Positions 1 through 7,069 of a stretch of 64,000 bases of DNA are shown piece by piece; positions within the stretch are counted from its first letter, which is position 1; every line of letters begins with the position of its first letter. The position numbers and the translations under genes were made by a program. Source of the stretch: Solimonas sp. (GTDB lineage Bacteria; Pseudomonadota; Gammaproteobacteria; Nevskiales; Nevskiaceae); the NCBI GenBank assembly GCA_030149365.1, contig JASBRP010000069.1, forward strand, positions 62,001 to 126,000, read 5' to 3'. The notes under the pieces were generated by a model, which searched no databases, had not been told where the DNA came from, and saw only the letters and a list, made by a program, of their open reading frames with translations.

Positions 1-169
1 GGCTTCGCGCGACGCGCAGCTCAACGTGGACGTGCCCAAGGCGCCGGACACCTCGCTGCTGCTGCCGGGCTGGGCGCTGACCACCATCGCCGCCGTGTTC
101 GTGCTGCTGCTGCCGCTGGGCCTGCTGGGCTGGGGCGTGGCGCGCTGGATGATCCGCCGCCGTCGTTGA
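1..169 (+). CDS. GldG-like ABC system protein, C-terminal end (partial)
   Basis: The reading frame enters from the left edge in frame 2 and stops with TGA at 167-169. The visible 55 residues hold one hydrophobic segment (about residues 18-45 of the fragment) followed by a basic Arg-rich tail, so the protein ends with a membrane anchor and a short cytoplasmic end. The next gene encodes a DUF4340 protein. GldG-family auxiliary proteins of uncharacterised ABC systems commonly end this way and sit directly before DUF4340 genes, so this assignment rests on architecture and neighbour rather than on a diagnostic motif. Most of the protein lies outside the window. Confidence 0.6.
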   Translation, partial: ASRDAQLNVDVPKAPDTSLLLPGWALTTIAAVFVLLLPLGLLGWGVARWMIRRRR

Positions 170-183
170 TCAGAGGCGAATCG

Positions 184-1071
184 ATGAAACGCACGCATCT
201 GAACCTGCTGCTGCTGGTCGCCGTCGCCGGTCTCGGCGCCGGCGTGTACTTCAGCCAGAAGAAGGAAGAGCCGGCGGTGCCGCTGACGGCACTGACGGCG
301 GATACGCTGACGCGCATCGCGCTGGAGCATCCGGGCCACCCCAAGGTGGTCCTGGAGAAGCAGGGCAGTGCCTGGAAGATCGTGGAGCCGGTGAAGGCCG
401 ATACCGACGAGCTGGAGGTTTCGGCGCTGACCAACCTCGCCGCGCTCGGCGCCAAGCGCAAGCTGCCGCTGGCCGAGGTGAAGCTGGCCGATCTGGGTCT
501 CGCGCCTCCGGCCTACCGCATCACGCTCAACGACGTGGCGCTGGACTTCGGCGCGCAGGACCCGATCGAGGCGCGCCGCTACGTGCTTACAGGTGGCGAA
601 GTGGCCCTGGTGGACGATCCGCCCAGCGCGGCGTTGGACGCCGACTACTCCGACCTGGTGGCCAAGCCGCCGGTGCCGGCGGAGGCGGAGATCGCCAAGA
701 TCGAGCTGCCCTCCGGCGTCAGCGTGGTGCTGGGTGCCGACGGCAAGCGCTGGGACGCCGCGCCGCTGCAGCCGGACATCAGCGCCGACGCACCGCAGAA
801 GCTGGCGCATGCCTGGAAGGATGCGCGCGCCATGTGGATGGCGGCCGACCTGCCCGAAGGCTCGCAGGGCGAGACGGTGAAGGTGATGCTCAAGGACGGG
901 CGCGAGCTGCGTTTCGTCGTCGCCGAGCGCGATCCGCAGGTGGTGCTGGCCAGCCCGGAGCTGAAAGTGCGCTACGTCATGTCCAAGGCGCTGGAAACCG
1001 AGTTGCTGCAGCTGCGCAAGGCGGCTGTTGCGCCGCCCGCCGGCGCCACCCCGGCGCTACCGAAGCTATAG
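184..1071 (+). CDS. DUF4340 domain-containing protein
   Basis: A 295-residue protein with an N-terminal membrane anchor or signal (residues 6-22) followed by a periplasmic body typical of DUF4340 proteins: short beta-rich repeats with L-x-x-L-A-x-L-G-A and LGLAPPAYRI motifs. ATG at 184 is chosen because an AGAGGCGA ribosome site lies just upstream; an in-frame TTG at 166 would overlap the preceding gene and lacks a site. The gene follows a GldG-like ABC component by 14 bases, and DUF4340 proteins are known partners of such ABC systems, whose substrate is undefined. It ends 3 bases before mutM, so mutM is probably co-transcribed. The function is not established. Confidence 0.8.
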   Translation: MKRTHLNLLLLVAVAGLGAGVYFSQKKEEPAVPLTALTADTLTRIALEHPGHPKVVLEKQGSAWKIVEPVKADTDELEVSALTNLAALGAKRKLPLAEVKLADLGLAPPAYRITLNDVALDFGAQDPIEARRYVLTGGEVALVDDPPSAALDADYSDLVAKPPVPAEAEIAKIELPSGVSVVLGADGKRWDAAPLQPDISADAPQKLAHAWKDARAMWMAADLPEGSQGETVKVMLKDGRELRFVVAERDPQVVLASPELKVRYVMSKALETELLQLRKAAVAPPAGATPALPKL

Positions 1072-1074
1072 CCG

Positions 1075-1893
1075 ATGCCTGAACTGCCCGAAGTCGAGAC
1101 CGTACGCCGCGGCGTCGAGCCGCACGTGCTGGGCCGGCGCATCGGGCAGGTCACGGTGCGCGATGCGCGCCTGCGCTGGCCGGTGCCGGCCAACCTGCCG
1201 GCATTGCTGCGCGGACGGCGCATCGAGTCCACCTCGCGCCGCGGCAAGTACCTGCTGCTGCACCTGGACAACGGCGATCGCCTGATCGTGCACCTGGGCA
1301 TGACCGGCCGCCTGTTGGTGCTGCAGCCGGGACACCCGCTGCGCAAGCACGACCATGTCGATATAGAGCTGGAAGGCGGCGTGCTGCTGCGCTACCACGA
1401 CCCGCGGCGCTTCGGCGCCGTGCTGCCCTGGGTGGCGGCGGAAGCCACGCATGAGCTGCTCGCCGGCATGGGACCGGAGCCCTTCTCCGAGGAATTCAGC
1501 GGCGACTACCTGTTCGCGCTGTCGCGAGGCCGTAGTGCGCCGCTGAAGAACTTCGTCATGGACGGGCGCGTGGTGGTGGGCGCCGGCAACATCTACGCCG
1601 CCGAGGCACTGTTCCGCGCCGGCCTGCGTCCGGGCCGTGCCGCCGGCCGTGTCACGCGCGTGCAGTACCAACTGCTGGCGGAGAAGATCCGCGAGGTGCT
1701 GGCGGCGGCGATCGAGCAGGGCGGTACCACGCTGCGCGACTTCGCGGGAGCGGACGGTGAATCCGGCTACTTCCAGCAGAAGCTCTACGTCTACGGCCGT
1801 GAGGGCGAGGACTGCCTGGTTTGCGGCACGGCGATCAAGCGCCTGGTGATTGGCCAGCGCTCCTCCTGCTTCTGTCCCGGCTGCCAGAAGTGA
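1075..1893 (+). CDS. mutM: Formamidopyrimidine-DNA glycosylase MutM (Fpg)
   Basis: Bifunctional DNA glycosylase/AP lyase that removes 8-oxoguanine and formamidopyrimidines during base excision repair. The 272-residue length is normal. After Met the protein begins PELPEVETVRRG, giving the catalytic Pro2 and Glu3; the RRGKYLLL motif supplies the conserved Lys, and the C-terminal zinc finger has C-x2-C (CLVC) followed by FCPGCQ. Helix-two-turn-helix residues GAGNIYAAEALFRAG are present at about 165-180. It starts 3 bases after the DUF4340 gene and its TGA overlaps the GTG start of the next gene, which suggests translational coupling along this small operon. Confidence 0.98.
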   Translation: MPELPEVETVRRGVEPHVLGRRIGQVTVRDARLRWPVPANLPALLRGRRIESTSRRGKYLLLHLDNGDRLIVHLGMTGRLLVLQPGHPLRKHDHVDIELEGGVLLRYHDPRRFGAVLPWVAAEATHELLAGMGPEPFSEEFSGDYLFALSRGRSAPLKNFVMDGRVVVGAGNIYAAEALFRAGLRPGRAAGRVTRVQYQLLAEKIREVLAAAIEQGGTTLRDFAGADGESGYFQQKLYVYGREGEDCLVCGTAIKRLVIGQRSSCFCPGCQK

Positions 1894-2291
1894 ACGCGGC
1901 CGAACGGCGCCTGGGCCAGTTCCTGCTGCTGCTTGCCGCCGCTCATGTCGCCCTGGGTTTGGCCATGCCCTTTGCCTTGCCGCTGCTGCCGGGGGTATTG
2001 GCGCAGATGCCCTATGCCGAATCCGCCGAGGCTGCGCGCTTCTGGTCCCGCGTGTTCGGTCCGACGCTCGCCGCCTGGGGCATGCTGGCCTGCTTCGTCG
2101 TGCGCCATGGCGTACAGCGGCGCGAGCGCTGGGGCTGCGATGCCCTGATCCTCAGCGCGCTGTGCTGGGCGCCGCTGGATGCCTGGCTGTGCTGGCAGGC
2201 GGGATTCCCGGCGGGAATCGTGCTGGATGCGGTGGTGTGCACCGCAATCCTGGTGCCGGCGCTGTGGTTGAGGCCGCGCTTCAATCCTTAG
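1890..2291 (+). CDS. Small polytopic membrane protein, unknown function
   Basis: A 133-residue protein with four predicted membrane segments (about residues 8-32, 57-75, 86-105 and 108-126) and a short basic C-terminus. The start is placed at GTG 1890, which overlaps the mutM stop codon in the arrangement GTGA; the upstream in-frame extension to 1821 would lie wholly inside mutM's zinc-finger coding sequence and is unlikely. No signature motif was recognised. Its coupling to mutM suggests co-expression but gives no functional clue. A REP-like hairpin follows the stop codon by 13 bases and probably ends the transcript. Confidence 0.7.
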   Translation: MNAAERRLGQFLLLLAAAHVALGLAMPFALPLLPGVLAQMPYAESAEAARFWSRVFGPTLAAWGMLACFVVRHGVQRRERWGCDALILSALCWAPLDAWLCWQAGFPAGIVLDAVVCTAILVPALWLRPRFNP

Positions 2292-2303
2292 GGCTGCAAA
2301 TCT

Positions 2304-2367
2304 GTCCTGTAGGAGCCAGCAAGCTGGCGACAGGGACTCGTCGCCAGCTTGCTGGCTCCTACAGGAC
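2304..2367. repeat. GTAG-headed REP pair (long palindrome)
   Basis: Two perfect 27-base arms (2304-2330 and 2341-2367) separated by 10 bases. Each arm reads outward to inward as CCTGTAGGAGCCAGCAAGC followed by TGGCGA, so each half is itself a small hairpin with a GTAG tetranucleotide at its head. The same sequence class recurs near 45892 and 49580. It lies between the stop of the 1890 gene and the convergent glutathione peroxidase gene and may also act as a bidirectional transcription end. Confidence 0.85.
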
Positions 2368-2388
2368 TGGCCTGCGAATCCGCAGACT

Positions 2389-2937
2389 TCAGGCCTTCTT
2401 GGCCAGCTCCGCCTCGACCGCCGCCACCAGACGCGGATCTTCCGCCGTGACGTCCGGCGCAAAACGCCCCACGACCTCGCCGTTGCGGCCGACCAGGAAT
2501 TTCTCGAAGTTCCACATCACCTCGCCGTTGTCCGGCGCGTCGATGCCGTAGCGCTTCATGTTCTCGCGGAAGGGCTCGGCGCCCACCGCCTTGGGCTGGG
2601 CCTGGGTCAGGCCGGCGTACAGCGGATGCTGGTCCGCGCCCTTGACCGAGATCTTGGAGAACAGCGGGAAGTGCACGTCGTAGGTCGTGGAGCAGAAGTC
2701 CTGGATCTCGGTGTCCGAGCCGGGCTCCTGGCCCATGAAGTTGTTGGCGGGAAAGCCCAGCACCTCCAGGCCCTGCGCCTGCTGGCCCTGGTAGAGCTTC
2801 TCCAGCCCGGCGTACTGCGGCGTGAGGCCGCACTTGGAGGCGACGTTGACCACCAGCAGCACCTTGCCGCGGTAGTCGGCCAGGGTGGCGGCCGTGCCGT
2901 CGATCTTTTTCACGGGAATGTTCTGGAGCTGCGTCAT
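2389..2937 (-). CDS. Glutathione peroxidase family (thiol peroxidase)
   Basis: A 182-residue GPx-fold peroxidase that reduces hydrogen peroxide or organic hydroperoxides with thiol reductant. The peroxidatic Cys36 sits in NVASKCGLTPQY, where animal enzymes have selenocysteine; the LGFPANNFMGQEPG motif carrying the catalytic Gln region and the MWNFEKFLV motif with Trp and Asn of the catalytic tetrad are intact. No signal peptide is visible, so it is cytoplasmic, and bacterial Cys-GPx proteins often accept electrons from thioredoxin. It is single-gene in context, convergent with the mutM operon and divergent from the Old Yellow Enzyme gene across 142 bases. Confidence 0.95.
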   Translation of the reverse strand: MTQLQNIPVKKIDGTAATLADYRGKVLLVVNVASKCGLTPQYAGLEKLYQGQQAQGLEVLGFPANNFMGQEPGSDTEIQDFCSTTYDVHFPLFSKISVKGADQHPLYAGLTQAQPKAVGAEPFRENMKRYGIDAPDNGEVMWNFEKFLVGRNGEVVGRFAPDVTAEDPRLVAAVEAELAKKA

Positions 2938-3041
2938 GATCCGGCTCTCTCTGTGCGTGCGTGTGGAGCGCTAGAGTAACCGGCGCGCATCGCGCGGCAA
3001 CCCGCATCCGGATGGGAATGGCATTTGCCATCGGCTCGGAC

Positions 3042-3065
3042 GTTACATACTATTCGGTATGTAAC
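3042..3065. promoter_or_regulatory. TetR-type operator palindrome before the OYE gene
   Basis: A perfect inverted repeat GTTACATAC-N6-GTATGTAAC ends 14 bases before the ATG at 3080, immediately upstream of the GAGGAG ribosome site. Its position over the probable promoter or 5' leader makes repression the likely mode. The half-sites and spacing resemble operators of TetR-family repressors. No regulator gene is adjacent; a NemR-like TetR gene lies at 47682-48290 with a related ATAC-N6-GTAT site beside it. Confidence 0.65.
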
Positions 3066-3079
3066 GAGGAGATCCCACG

Positions 3080-4378
3080 ATGACCGCACTGCTGGCCCAG
3101 CCCTTCAAGCTTCCCTGTGGCGTGACGCTGCCCAACCGCATCTGCAAGGCGGCGATGACCGAGGGCTTGGCGGACCCGCTGCTGCGTGCGACGCCACGCC
3201 ATGCCACGTTGTACCGGCGCTGGAGCGAGGGCGGGGCCGGGCTGCTGATCACCGGCAACGTGATGATCGATCGCCGCGTGCTGGAGCGGCCGGGCAATGT
3301 CGCCATCGACGGCAACGGCGGGCTCGATGAGCTGCGCACCTGGGCCCGCGCCGGCACGGTGGCCGGCAACCAGCTGTGGATGCAGGTCTCGCATGCCGGG
3401 CGCCAGTCGCCGCGCTACGTGGTCAGCCATCCCATGGGGCCCTCCGATGTGCAGCTGGACCTGCTCGGCGGCTACGGCCGCCCGCGCCCGCTGGCGGAAG
3501 AGGAGATCCTCGACTTCATCCAGCGCTTCGCCCGGGTGGCGGTCACGGCGCGAGAGACCGGCTTCACCGGCGTGCAGATCCACGCCGCGCACGGCTACCT
3601 GCTGAGCTCCTTCCTGTCGCCGGTGACCAACCGCCGCACGGACGCCTGGGGCGGCAGCATCGAGAACCGCTCGCGCTTCCTGATCGAGGCGGTGCGCGCC
3701 ACGCGCAAGGCGGTGGGGGCCGACTTCCCCATCGGCATCAAGCTGAACTCCGACGACTTCCGCAAGGGTGGCTTCAGCCACGAGGACTGCCTGCAGGTGG
3801 TGCAGTTGCTCAACGGCGAGGGCGTGGACCTGCTGGAGATTTCCGGCGGCACCTACGAGCAGCCGCGCCTGCTCGGCTTCGAGGGCCGGGTCGAGGATGC
3901 GACGCCGCGCCGCGAGTCCACCAAGCTGCGCGAGGCCTACTTCCTCGAGTACGCCGAGGCGATCCGCAAGGTGGCGCGCATGCCGCTGATGGTGACGGGC
4001 GGCTTCCGCACCGCGGACGGCATGGAGCTGGCGCTGCGGGGCGGCGACGTGGACGTGATCGGCCTGGGTCGCCCGCTGTGTACGCATCCGGACGTTCCCA
4101 AGCAGCTGCTCAGTGGCGCGATGAAGCAAACGCCGGTCTACGAGAAGCAGCTGGTGATGGCCGAGAGCGGCCTGCTGTCGCCGACCTCGCCGGTGCTGCT
4201 GCTGAAGCTGATCAACGTGCTGGGCGGGCAGGGCTGGTACTACCACCAGCTCTACCGGCTGGCCGACGGCAAGCCGCCGCGGCTGGACCTGGGTGTGTTC
4301 GGGTCTTTCCTGCGCTACTGGGTGGCGGAGCTGGGGACGGCGCTGAAGCTGCGGCGCAAGGATATTCCGGCGGCTTGA
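3080..4378 (+). CDS. NADH:flavin oxidoreductase, Old Yellow Enzyme family
   Basis: A 432-residue FMN-dependent ene-reductase of the OYE/NADH oxidase family, which reduces activated C=C bonds in enones, nitro compounds and similar electrophiles. The TIM-barrel signatures are visible: LPNRICKAAMTEG near the N-terminus, the QVSHAGRQSP strand, the active-site pair in GFTGVQIHAAHGYLLSSFLSP, and the phosphate-binding end VTGGFRTADGMELALRGGDVDVIGLGRPL. It lacks the C-terminal FeS and FAD domains of the 2,4-dienoyl-CoA reductase group, having only a short extension of about 70 residues. A TetR-type palindrome covers its leader (3042-3065), so it is probably induced by an electrophile. It is a single-gene unit. 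Confidence 0.93.
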   Translation: MTALLAQPFKLPCGVTLPNRICKAAMTEGLADPLLRATPRHATLYRRWSEGGAGLLITGNVMIDRRVLERPGNVAIDGNGGLDELRTWARAGTVAGNQLWMQVSHAGRQSPRYVVSHPMGPSDVQLDLLGGYGRPRPLAEEEILDFIQRFARVAVTARETGFTGVQIHAAHGYLLSSFLSPVTNRRTDAWGGSIENRSRFLIEAVRATRKAVGADFPIGIKLNSDDFRKGGFSHEDCLQVVQLLNGEGVDLLEISGGTYEQPRLLGFEGRVEDATPRRESTKLREAYFLEYAEAIRKVARMPLMVTGGFRTADGMELALRGGDVDVIGLGRPLCTHPDVPKQLLSGAMKQTPVYEKQLVMAESGLLSPTSPVLLLKLINVLGGQGWYYHQLYRLADGKPPRLDLGVFGSFLRYWVAELGTALKLRRKDIPAA

Positions 4379-4388
4379 GACGGACCTT

Positions 4389-4415
4389 GCAGGAGCGGCT
4401 GTCAGCCGCTCCTGC
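4389..4415. terminator. Hairpin between convergent OYE and apaG genes
   Basis: A 12-base perfect stem GCAGGAGCGGCT / AGCCGCTCCTGC with a 3-base loop lies between the stop codons of the OYE gene and apaG. The plus-strand 3' side continues GGGTTTGTCTGTT, a weak T-rich tract. It also resembles a half REP (AGGAGCGGCT), so terminator and repeat roles cannot be separated. Confidence 0.55.
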
Positions 4416-4426
4416 GGGTTTGTCTG

Positions 4427-4813
4427 TTAATTCAGCGCCCGCGGAGCTGCCAGGGTGAATGGGCTGATCTGCGCGTCGAAGGTCTCGTTGCTATCCGGCA
4501 CCACCATGTTGAACTCGCCGTGCATGGTGCCCACCGGCGTGCCCAGGGGGCAGCCGCTGGTGTACTGGAACTGCTCGCCGGGCTGCAGCACGGGCTGGTA
4601 GCCGACCACGCCGGGGCCGCGCACTTCCTCCACGTGGCCCTCGCCGTTGGTGATGACCCAGTGGCGGGAGAGCAGCTGCACGGTGCGCTCGCCCTCGTTG
4701 CGGATGGTGATGTGGTACGCGAACAACCAGTGATTGGCGGCCGGGTCCGACTGGTCGGCCACGTAGTGCGGGCGTACGACGATGCGGATGCCTTGGGTGA
4801 GGGTGTCGGACAT
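4427..4813 (-). CDS. apaG: Co2+/Mg2+ efflux-associated protein ApaG
   Basis: A 128-residue protein of the ApaG family, a single immunoglobulin-like domain linked genetically to cobalt resistance and often found with apaH/ksgA. Conserved elements seen are FAYHITIRNEGERTVQLLSRHWVI, the glycine-rich EVRGPGVVGYQPVLQPGEQFQYTSG region and GTMHGEFNMV. The start is set at the ATG ending at 4813 (MSDTL); the upstream in-frame residues come entirely from the adjacent MITE-like element and are not expected in the protein. The usual neighbours apaH and ksgA are absent. The element begins at the very next base, so it replaces the native upstream leader. Confidence 0.95.
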   Translation of the reverse strand: MSDTLTQGIRIVVRPHYVADQSDPAANHWLFAYHITIRNEGERTVQLLSRHWVITNGEGHVEEVRGPGVVGYQPVLQPGEQFQYTSGCPLGTPVGTMHGEFNMVVPDSNETFDAQISPFTLAAPRALN

Positions 4814-5086
4814 TAGGAGCCTATCCGTGAGTAAGACATACCCGCGACGGCGTGCCATTTTCGTGTCCCGCTAACCCTATCGACCCGTGATGTACTCGAT
4901 GTACATAAGGGGCGATAGGGGCCGCGGGGCGCGAAAATGGCCCCGTCCCGAAGGGTTGCACCAGAAATCGCGCCATGCGGCGCCGGCCGCTGCTTATTTG
5001 GAACCACCAAACCGCGCATCGGCCGACTTGCCTGGCGCGATTTCTGGCAGCAACGCGGGCATGTCTTACTCACGGATAGGCTCCTA
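4814..5086. mobile_element. 273-bp MITE-like element with 33-bp terminal inverted repeats
   Basis: The ends at 4814-4846 and 5054-5086 are 33-base inverted repeats with one mismatch, beginning TAGGAGCCTATCCGTGAGTA. The interior is built of two further hairpins: one spanning 4854-4941 (stems GCCATTTTCG/CGAAAATGGC, CCCTATCG/CGATAGGG and ATGTAC/GTACAT nested inside each other) and one spanning 4961-5047 (a perfect 15-base stem CCAGAAATCGCGCCA). It has no transposase gene. TA at each outer end would fit a TA target duplication as in IS630/mariner-type elements. It exactly fills the gap between apaG's start codon and the sufT stop codon, which is formed by its last three bases. Confidence 0.8.
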
Positions 5087-5632
5087 GAACATTCCGGTCG
5101 CGAGTCGGGCTTCTTCGGACATCATTGACTGGTCCCAGGGCGGATCGAAGGTCAGCTCCACGTCGGCCTCGACCACGCCCGGGAGCGCGGTGACCTTGGT
5201 CTTGACGTCGTCGACCAGGATGTCACCCATGCCGCAGCCGGGCGCGGTCAGCGTCATGCGGATCTTCGCGCGGCGCTGGCCGTCGTCGGTGCGCTCAAGC
5301 TTGCTTTCGTAGATAAGGCCCAGTTCGACGATGTTGACCGGGATTTCCGGGTCGAAGCAGGTGCGCATCTGGTCCCAGATAGCCTTTTCCAGCTCTTCGT
5401 CGCTGGCGTCGGCAGAGATGTCCGGGCCGCGCACGACTTCCTTGCCGATGGCGTCGGCGTCCTTGCCGTCGATACGGAACAGGTGGCCCTCAACCTGGAC
5501 GGTGAAGCTGCCGCCCAGGGCCTGGGTGATGGCGCCATTGGCACCTTCCGGAAGCTCGACCTTGGTGCCCTGGGGGATCAGGATGCCGATGACGTCGCGC
5601 GACAGGGTGACGGGTTCGTAGGTCTGACTCAT
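5084..5632 (-). CDS. sufT: Putative Fe-S cluster maturation protein SufT
   Basis: A 182-residue protein with an N-terminal SufT-specific region (residues 1-75) and a C-terminal MIP18/DUF59 domain (about 80-175) that contains the conserved DPEIPVNIVELGLIYE and MTLTAPGCGMGDILVDDVK motifs, the latter with the reactive Cys. SufT proteins act in maturation of iron-sulfur enzymes. No other suf genes are adjacent; sufE lies far off at 28353. The stop codon TAG (5084-5086) is contributed by the terminal base pairs of the MITE-like element, so insertion occurred at the extreme 3' end without damaging the domain. Divergent from the SIMPL gene at 5711. Confidence 0.92.
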   Translation of the reverse strand: MSQTYEPVTLSRDVIGILIPQGTKVELPEGANGAITQALGGSFTVQVEGHLFRIDGKDADAIGKEVVRGPDISADASDEELEKAIWDQMRTCFDPEIPVNIVELGLIYESKLERTDDGQRRAKIRMTLTAPGCGMGDILVDDVKTKVTALPGVVEADVELTFDPPWDQSMMSEEARLATGMF

Positions 5633-5710
5633 GACAACTCGGGGGGCAAGGAACTTAGTTTAAGCTCCCCCCGTCTGAGGCGCATCTACCCCCTTGCCCG
5701 AGAACGAAAA

Positions 5711-6436
5711 ATGAACAAGCTCGCCGCTGCCCTGATGTCCCTGCCCCTGCTGGCCAGTGCCACCGCCTGGGCCGACCAGCCGCCCCAGCGGCGCAGCGTC
5801 AACGTCAGCGGCCAGGGCGAGGTCGCGGTGCGGCCGGACCGTGCCAAGCTGAACGTGGCCATCGACACCATCAATGCCGACCCGAAGGCCGCCGAGGCCG
5901 AGGTCAACAAGGTGGTGCGGGCCTACGTGGCCGAGGCGCGCCAGCTGGGCGCAAAGGACGCCGACATCTCCACCGCCGGCATCAGCCTGACCCCGGAATA
6001 CGTCTGGGACGACAAGTCCCGCCGCAACCGCCTGACCGGCTACCGCGCCCGCCGCGACATCACGGTGACGGTGACCGACCTGAACAAGCTGGGCGACTAC
6101 GTGCTGCGCGCCACCCAGGTGGGCGTGAACAACGTATCCCCGCCGGTGCTGGAGGCCTCCAACGCCCGGGAACTGTCGCGCCAGGCCCTGGTCAAGGCCA
6201 CCGATGACGCCCGCGGCAAGGCACAGTTGCTGGCCGATACGCTGAAGGTGAAGCTGGGCAGCATCTATGCCCTGAACGCCAGCGAGGGCTACTCCCAGCC
6301 GCCGATGCCGATGATGGCCCGCGGCATGGCCAAGGCCGAGGCCTTCGACAGCGGCAACAGCCAGATGGGCCTGGAGCCGGGCGAGATCAAGTACACCGCC
6401 ACGGTGAACGCGGATTTCGATCTGCTGGCCCAGTAA
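5711..6436 (+). CDS. SIMPL domain-containing periplasmic protein
   Basis: A 241-residue secreted protein with a signal peptide (residues 1-21, ending ATAWA-D) followed by one SIMPL (DUF541) domain. Visible family features are the VNVSGQGEVAVRPDRAKL start of the domain, the ISTAGISLTPEY strand and the LTGYRARRDITVTVTDL segment, plus the terminal KYTATVNADFDL strand. Related proteins include E. coli YggE, linked to lowered oxidative stress, and BP26. Start ATG 5711 is chosen because it begins the signal peptide; the longer upstream frame overlaps sufT on the other strand. Transcribed alone, divergent from sufT. Confidence 0.9.
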   Translation: MNKLAAALMSLPLLASATAWADQPPQRRSVNVSGQGEVAVRPDRAKLNVAIDTINADPKAAEAEVNKVVRAYVAEARQLGAKDADISTAGISLTPEYVWDDKSRRNRLTGYRARRDITVTVTDLNKLGDYVLRATQVGVNNVSPPVLEASNARELSRQALVKATDDARGKAQLLADTLKVKLGSIYALNASEGYSQPPMPMMARGMAKAEAFDSGNSQMGLEPGEIKYTATVNADFDLLAQ

Positions 6437-6562
6437 GGGCTCCTCTTTTGCATCTGCCTCCGCCGATGCCGGGCCTGTCCCGGCATCGGCGGACCGGTGG
6501 TAGTACCCGCGTCGCTGGTTTTTGCCATAATCCGCCACTTTCCCGCCGTACAGGCAGAGAAA

Positions 6563-7069
6563 GTGGCCAAGAAGCAAGCTAAGCCGTTGGTCGGCGTCAT
6601 CATGGGTTCCCGGTCCGACTGGGAGACGATGGCGCACGCCGTCCAGATGCTGGAAGACCTGGGCGTGCCTTACGAGGCGCGCGTCGTCTCCGCGCACCGT
6701 ACCCCCGACCTCCTCTTCGAATACGCTGGCAGCGCCGTGAGCCGCGGGCTCAAGGTGATCATCGCCGGTGCCGGCGGTGCCGCCCACCTGCCGGGCATGT
6801 GCGCCGCCAAGACGCGCCTGCCGGTATTCGGTGTGCCGGTGCAGTCCAAGGCCCTCAGTGGCCAGGACTCCCTGCTGTCCATCGTGCAGATGCCGGCCGG
6901 CATTCCGGTGGGCACGCTGGCGATCGGCAAGGCCGGCGCCACCAACGCGGCCCTGCTGGCCGCCGCCGTGCTGGCCACCACCGACGCCGCCCTGGCCAAG
7001 CGCCTGGACCGCTTCCGCGCCGAGCAGACCGCCAAAGTGTTGAACGACGAGCCTCTGAAGTTGCCATGA
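6563..7069 (+). CDS. purE: 5-(carboxyamino)imidazole ribonucleotide mutase PurE
   Basis: Class I PurE, 168 residues, converting N5-CAIR to CAIR in de novo purine synthesis. The signature [14 protein letters not shown] binds the substrate phosphate; VVSAHRTPD contains the catalytic His, and [19 protein letters not shown] and [20 protein letters not shown] are intact. The start is placed at GTG 6563 with an AGGCAGAG ribosome site; the in-frame GTG at 6497 would add residues unlike any PurE. The stop overlaps purK (ATGA), so the two pathway enzymes are translationally coupled, as is usual. Confidence 0.97.
   Translation: MAKKQAKPLVGVIMGSRSDWETMAHAVQMLEDLGVPYEARVVSAHRTPDLLFEYAGSAVSRGLKVIIAGAGGAAHLPGMCAAKTRLPVFGVPVQSKALSGQDSLLSIVQMPAGIPVGTLAIGKAGATNAALLAAAVLATTDAALAKRLDRFRAEQTAKVLNDEPLKLP

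Noticed and set aside
166-183. TTG start for the DUF4340 gene
   Set aside because: It overlaps the preceding gene's stop and lacks a ribosome site, while ATG 184 has one.
4813-5087. Open reading frames on both strands inside the MITE-like element
   Set aside because: They arise from the symmetry of the inverted repeats, give nearly the same terminal peptide on both strands and lack ribosome sites.
5084-5632. SufT truncated by the MITE-like element
   Set aside because: The DUF59 domain and its normal C-terminal end are intact; only the stop codon is shared with the element.
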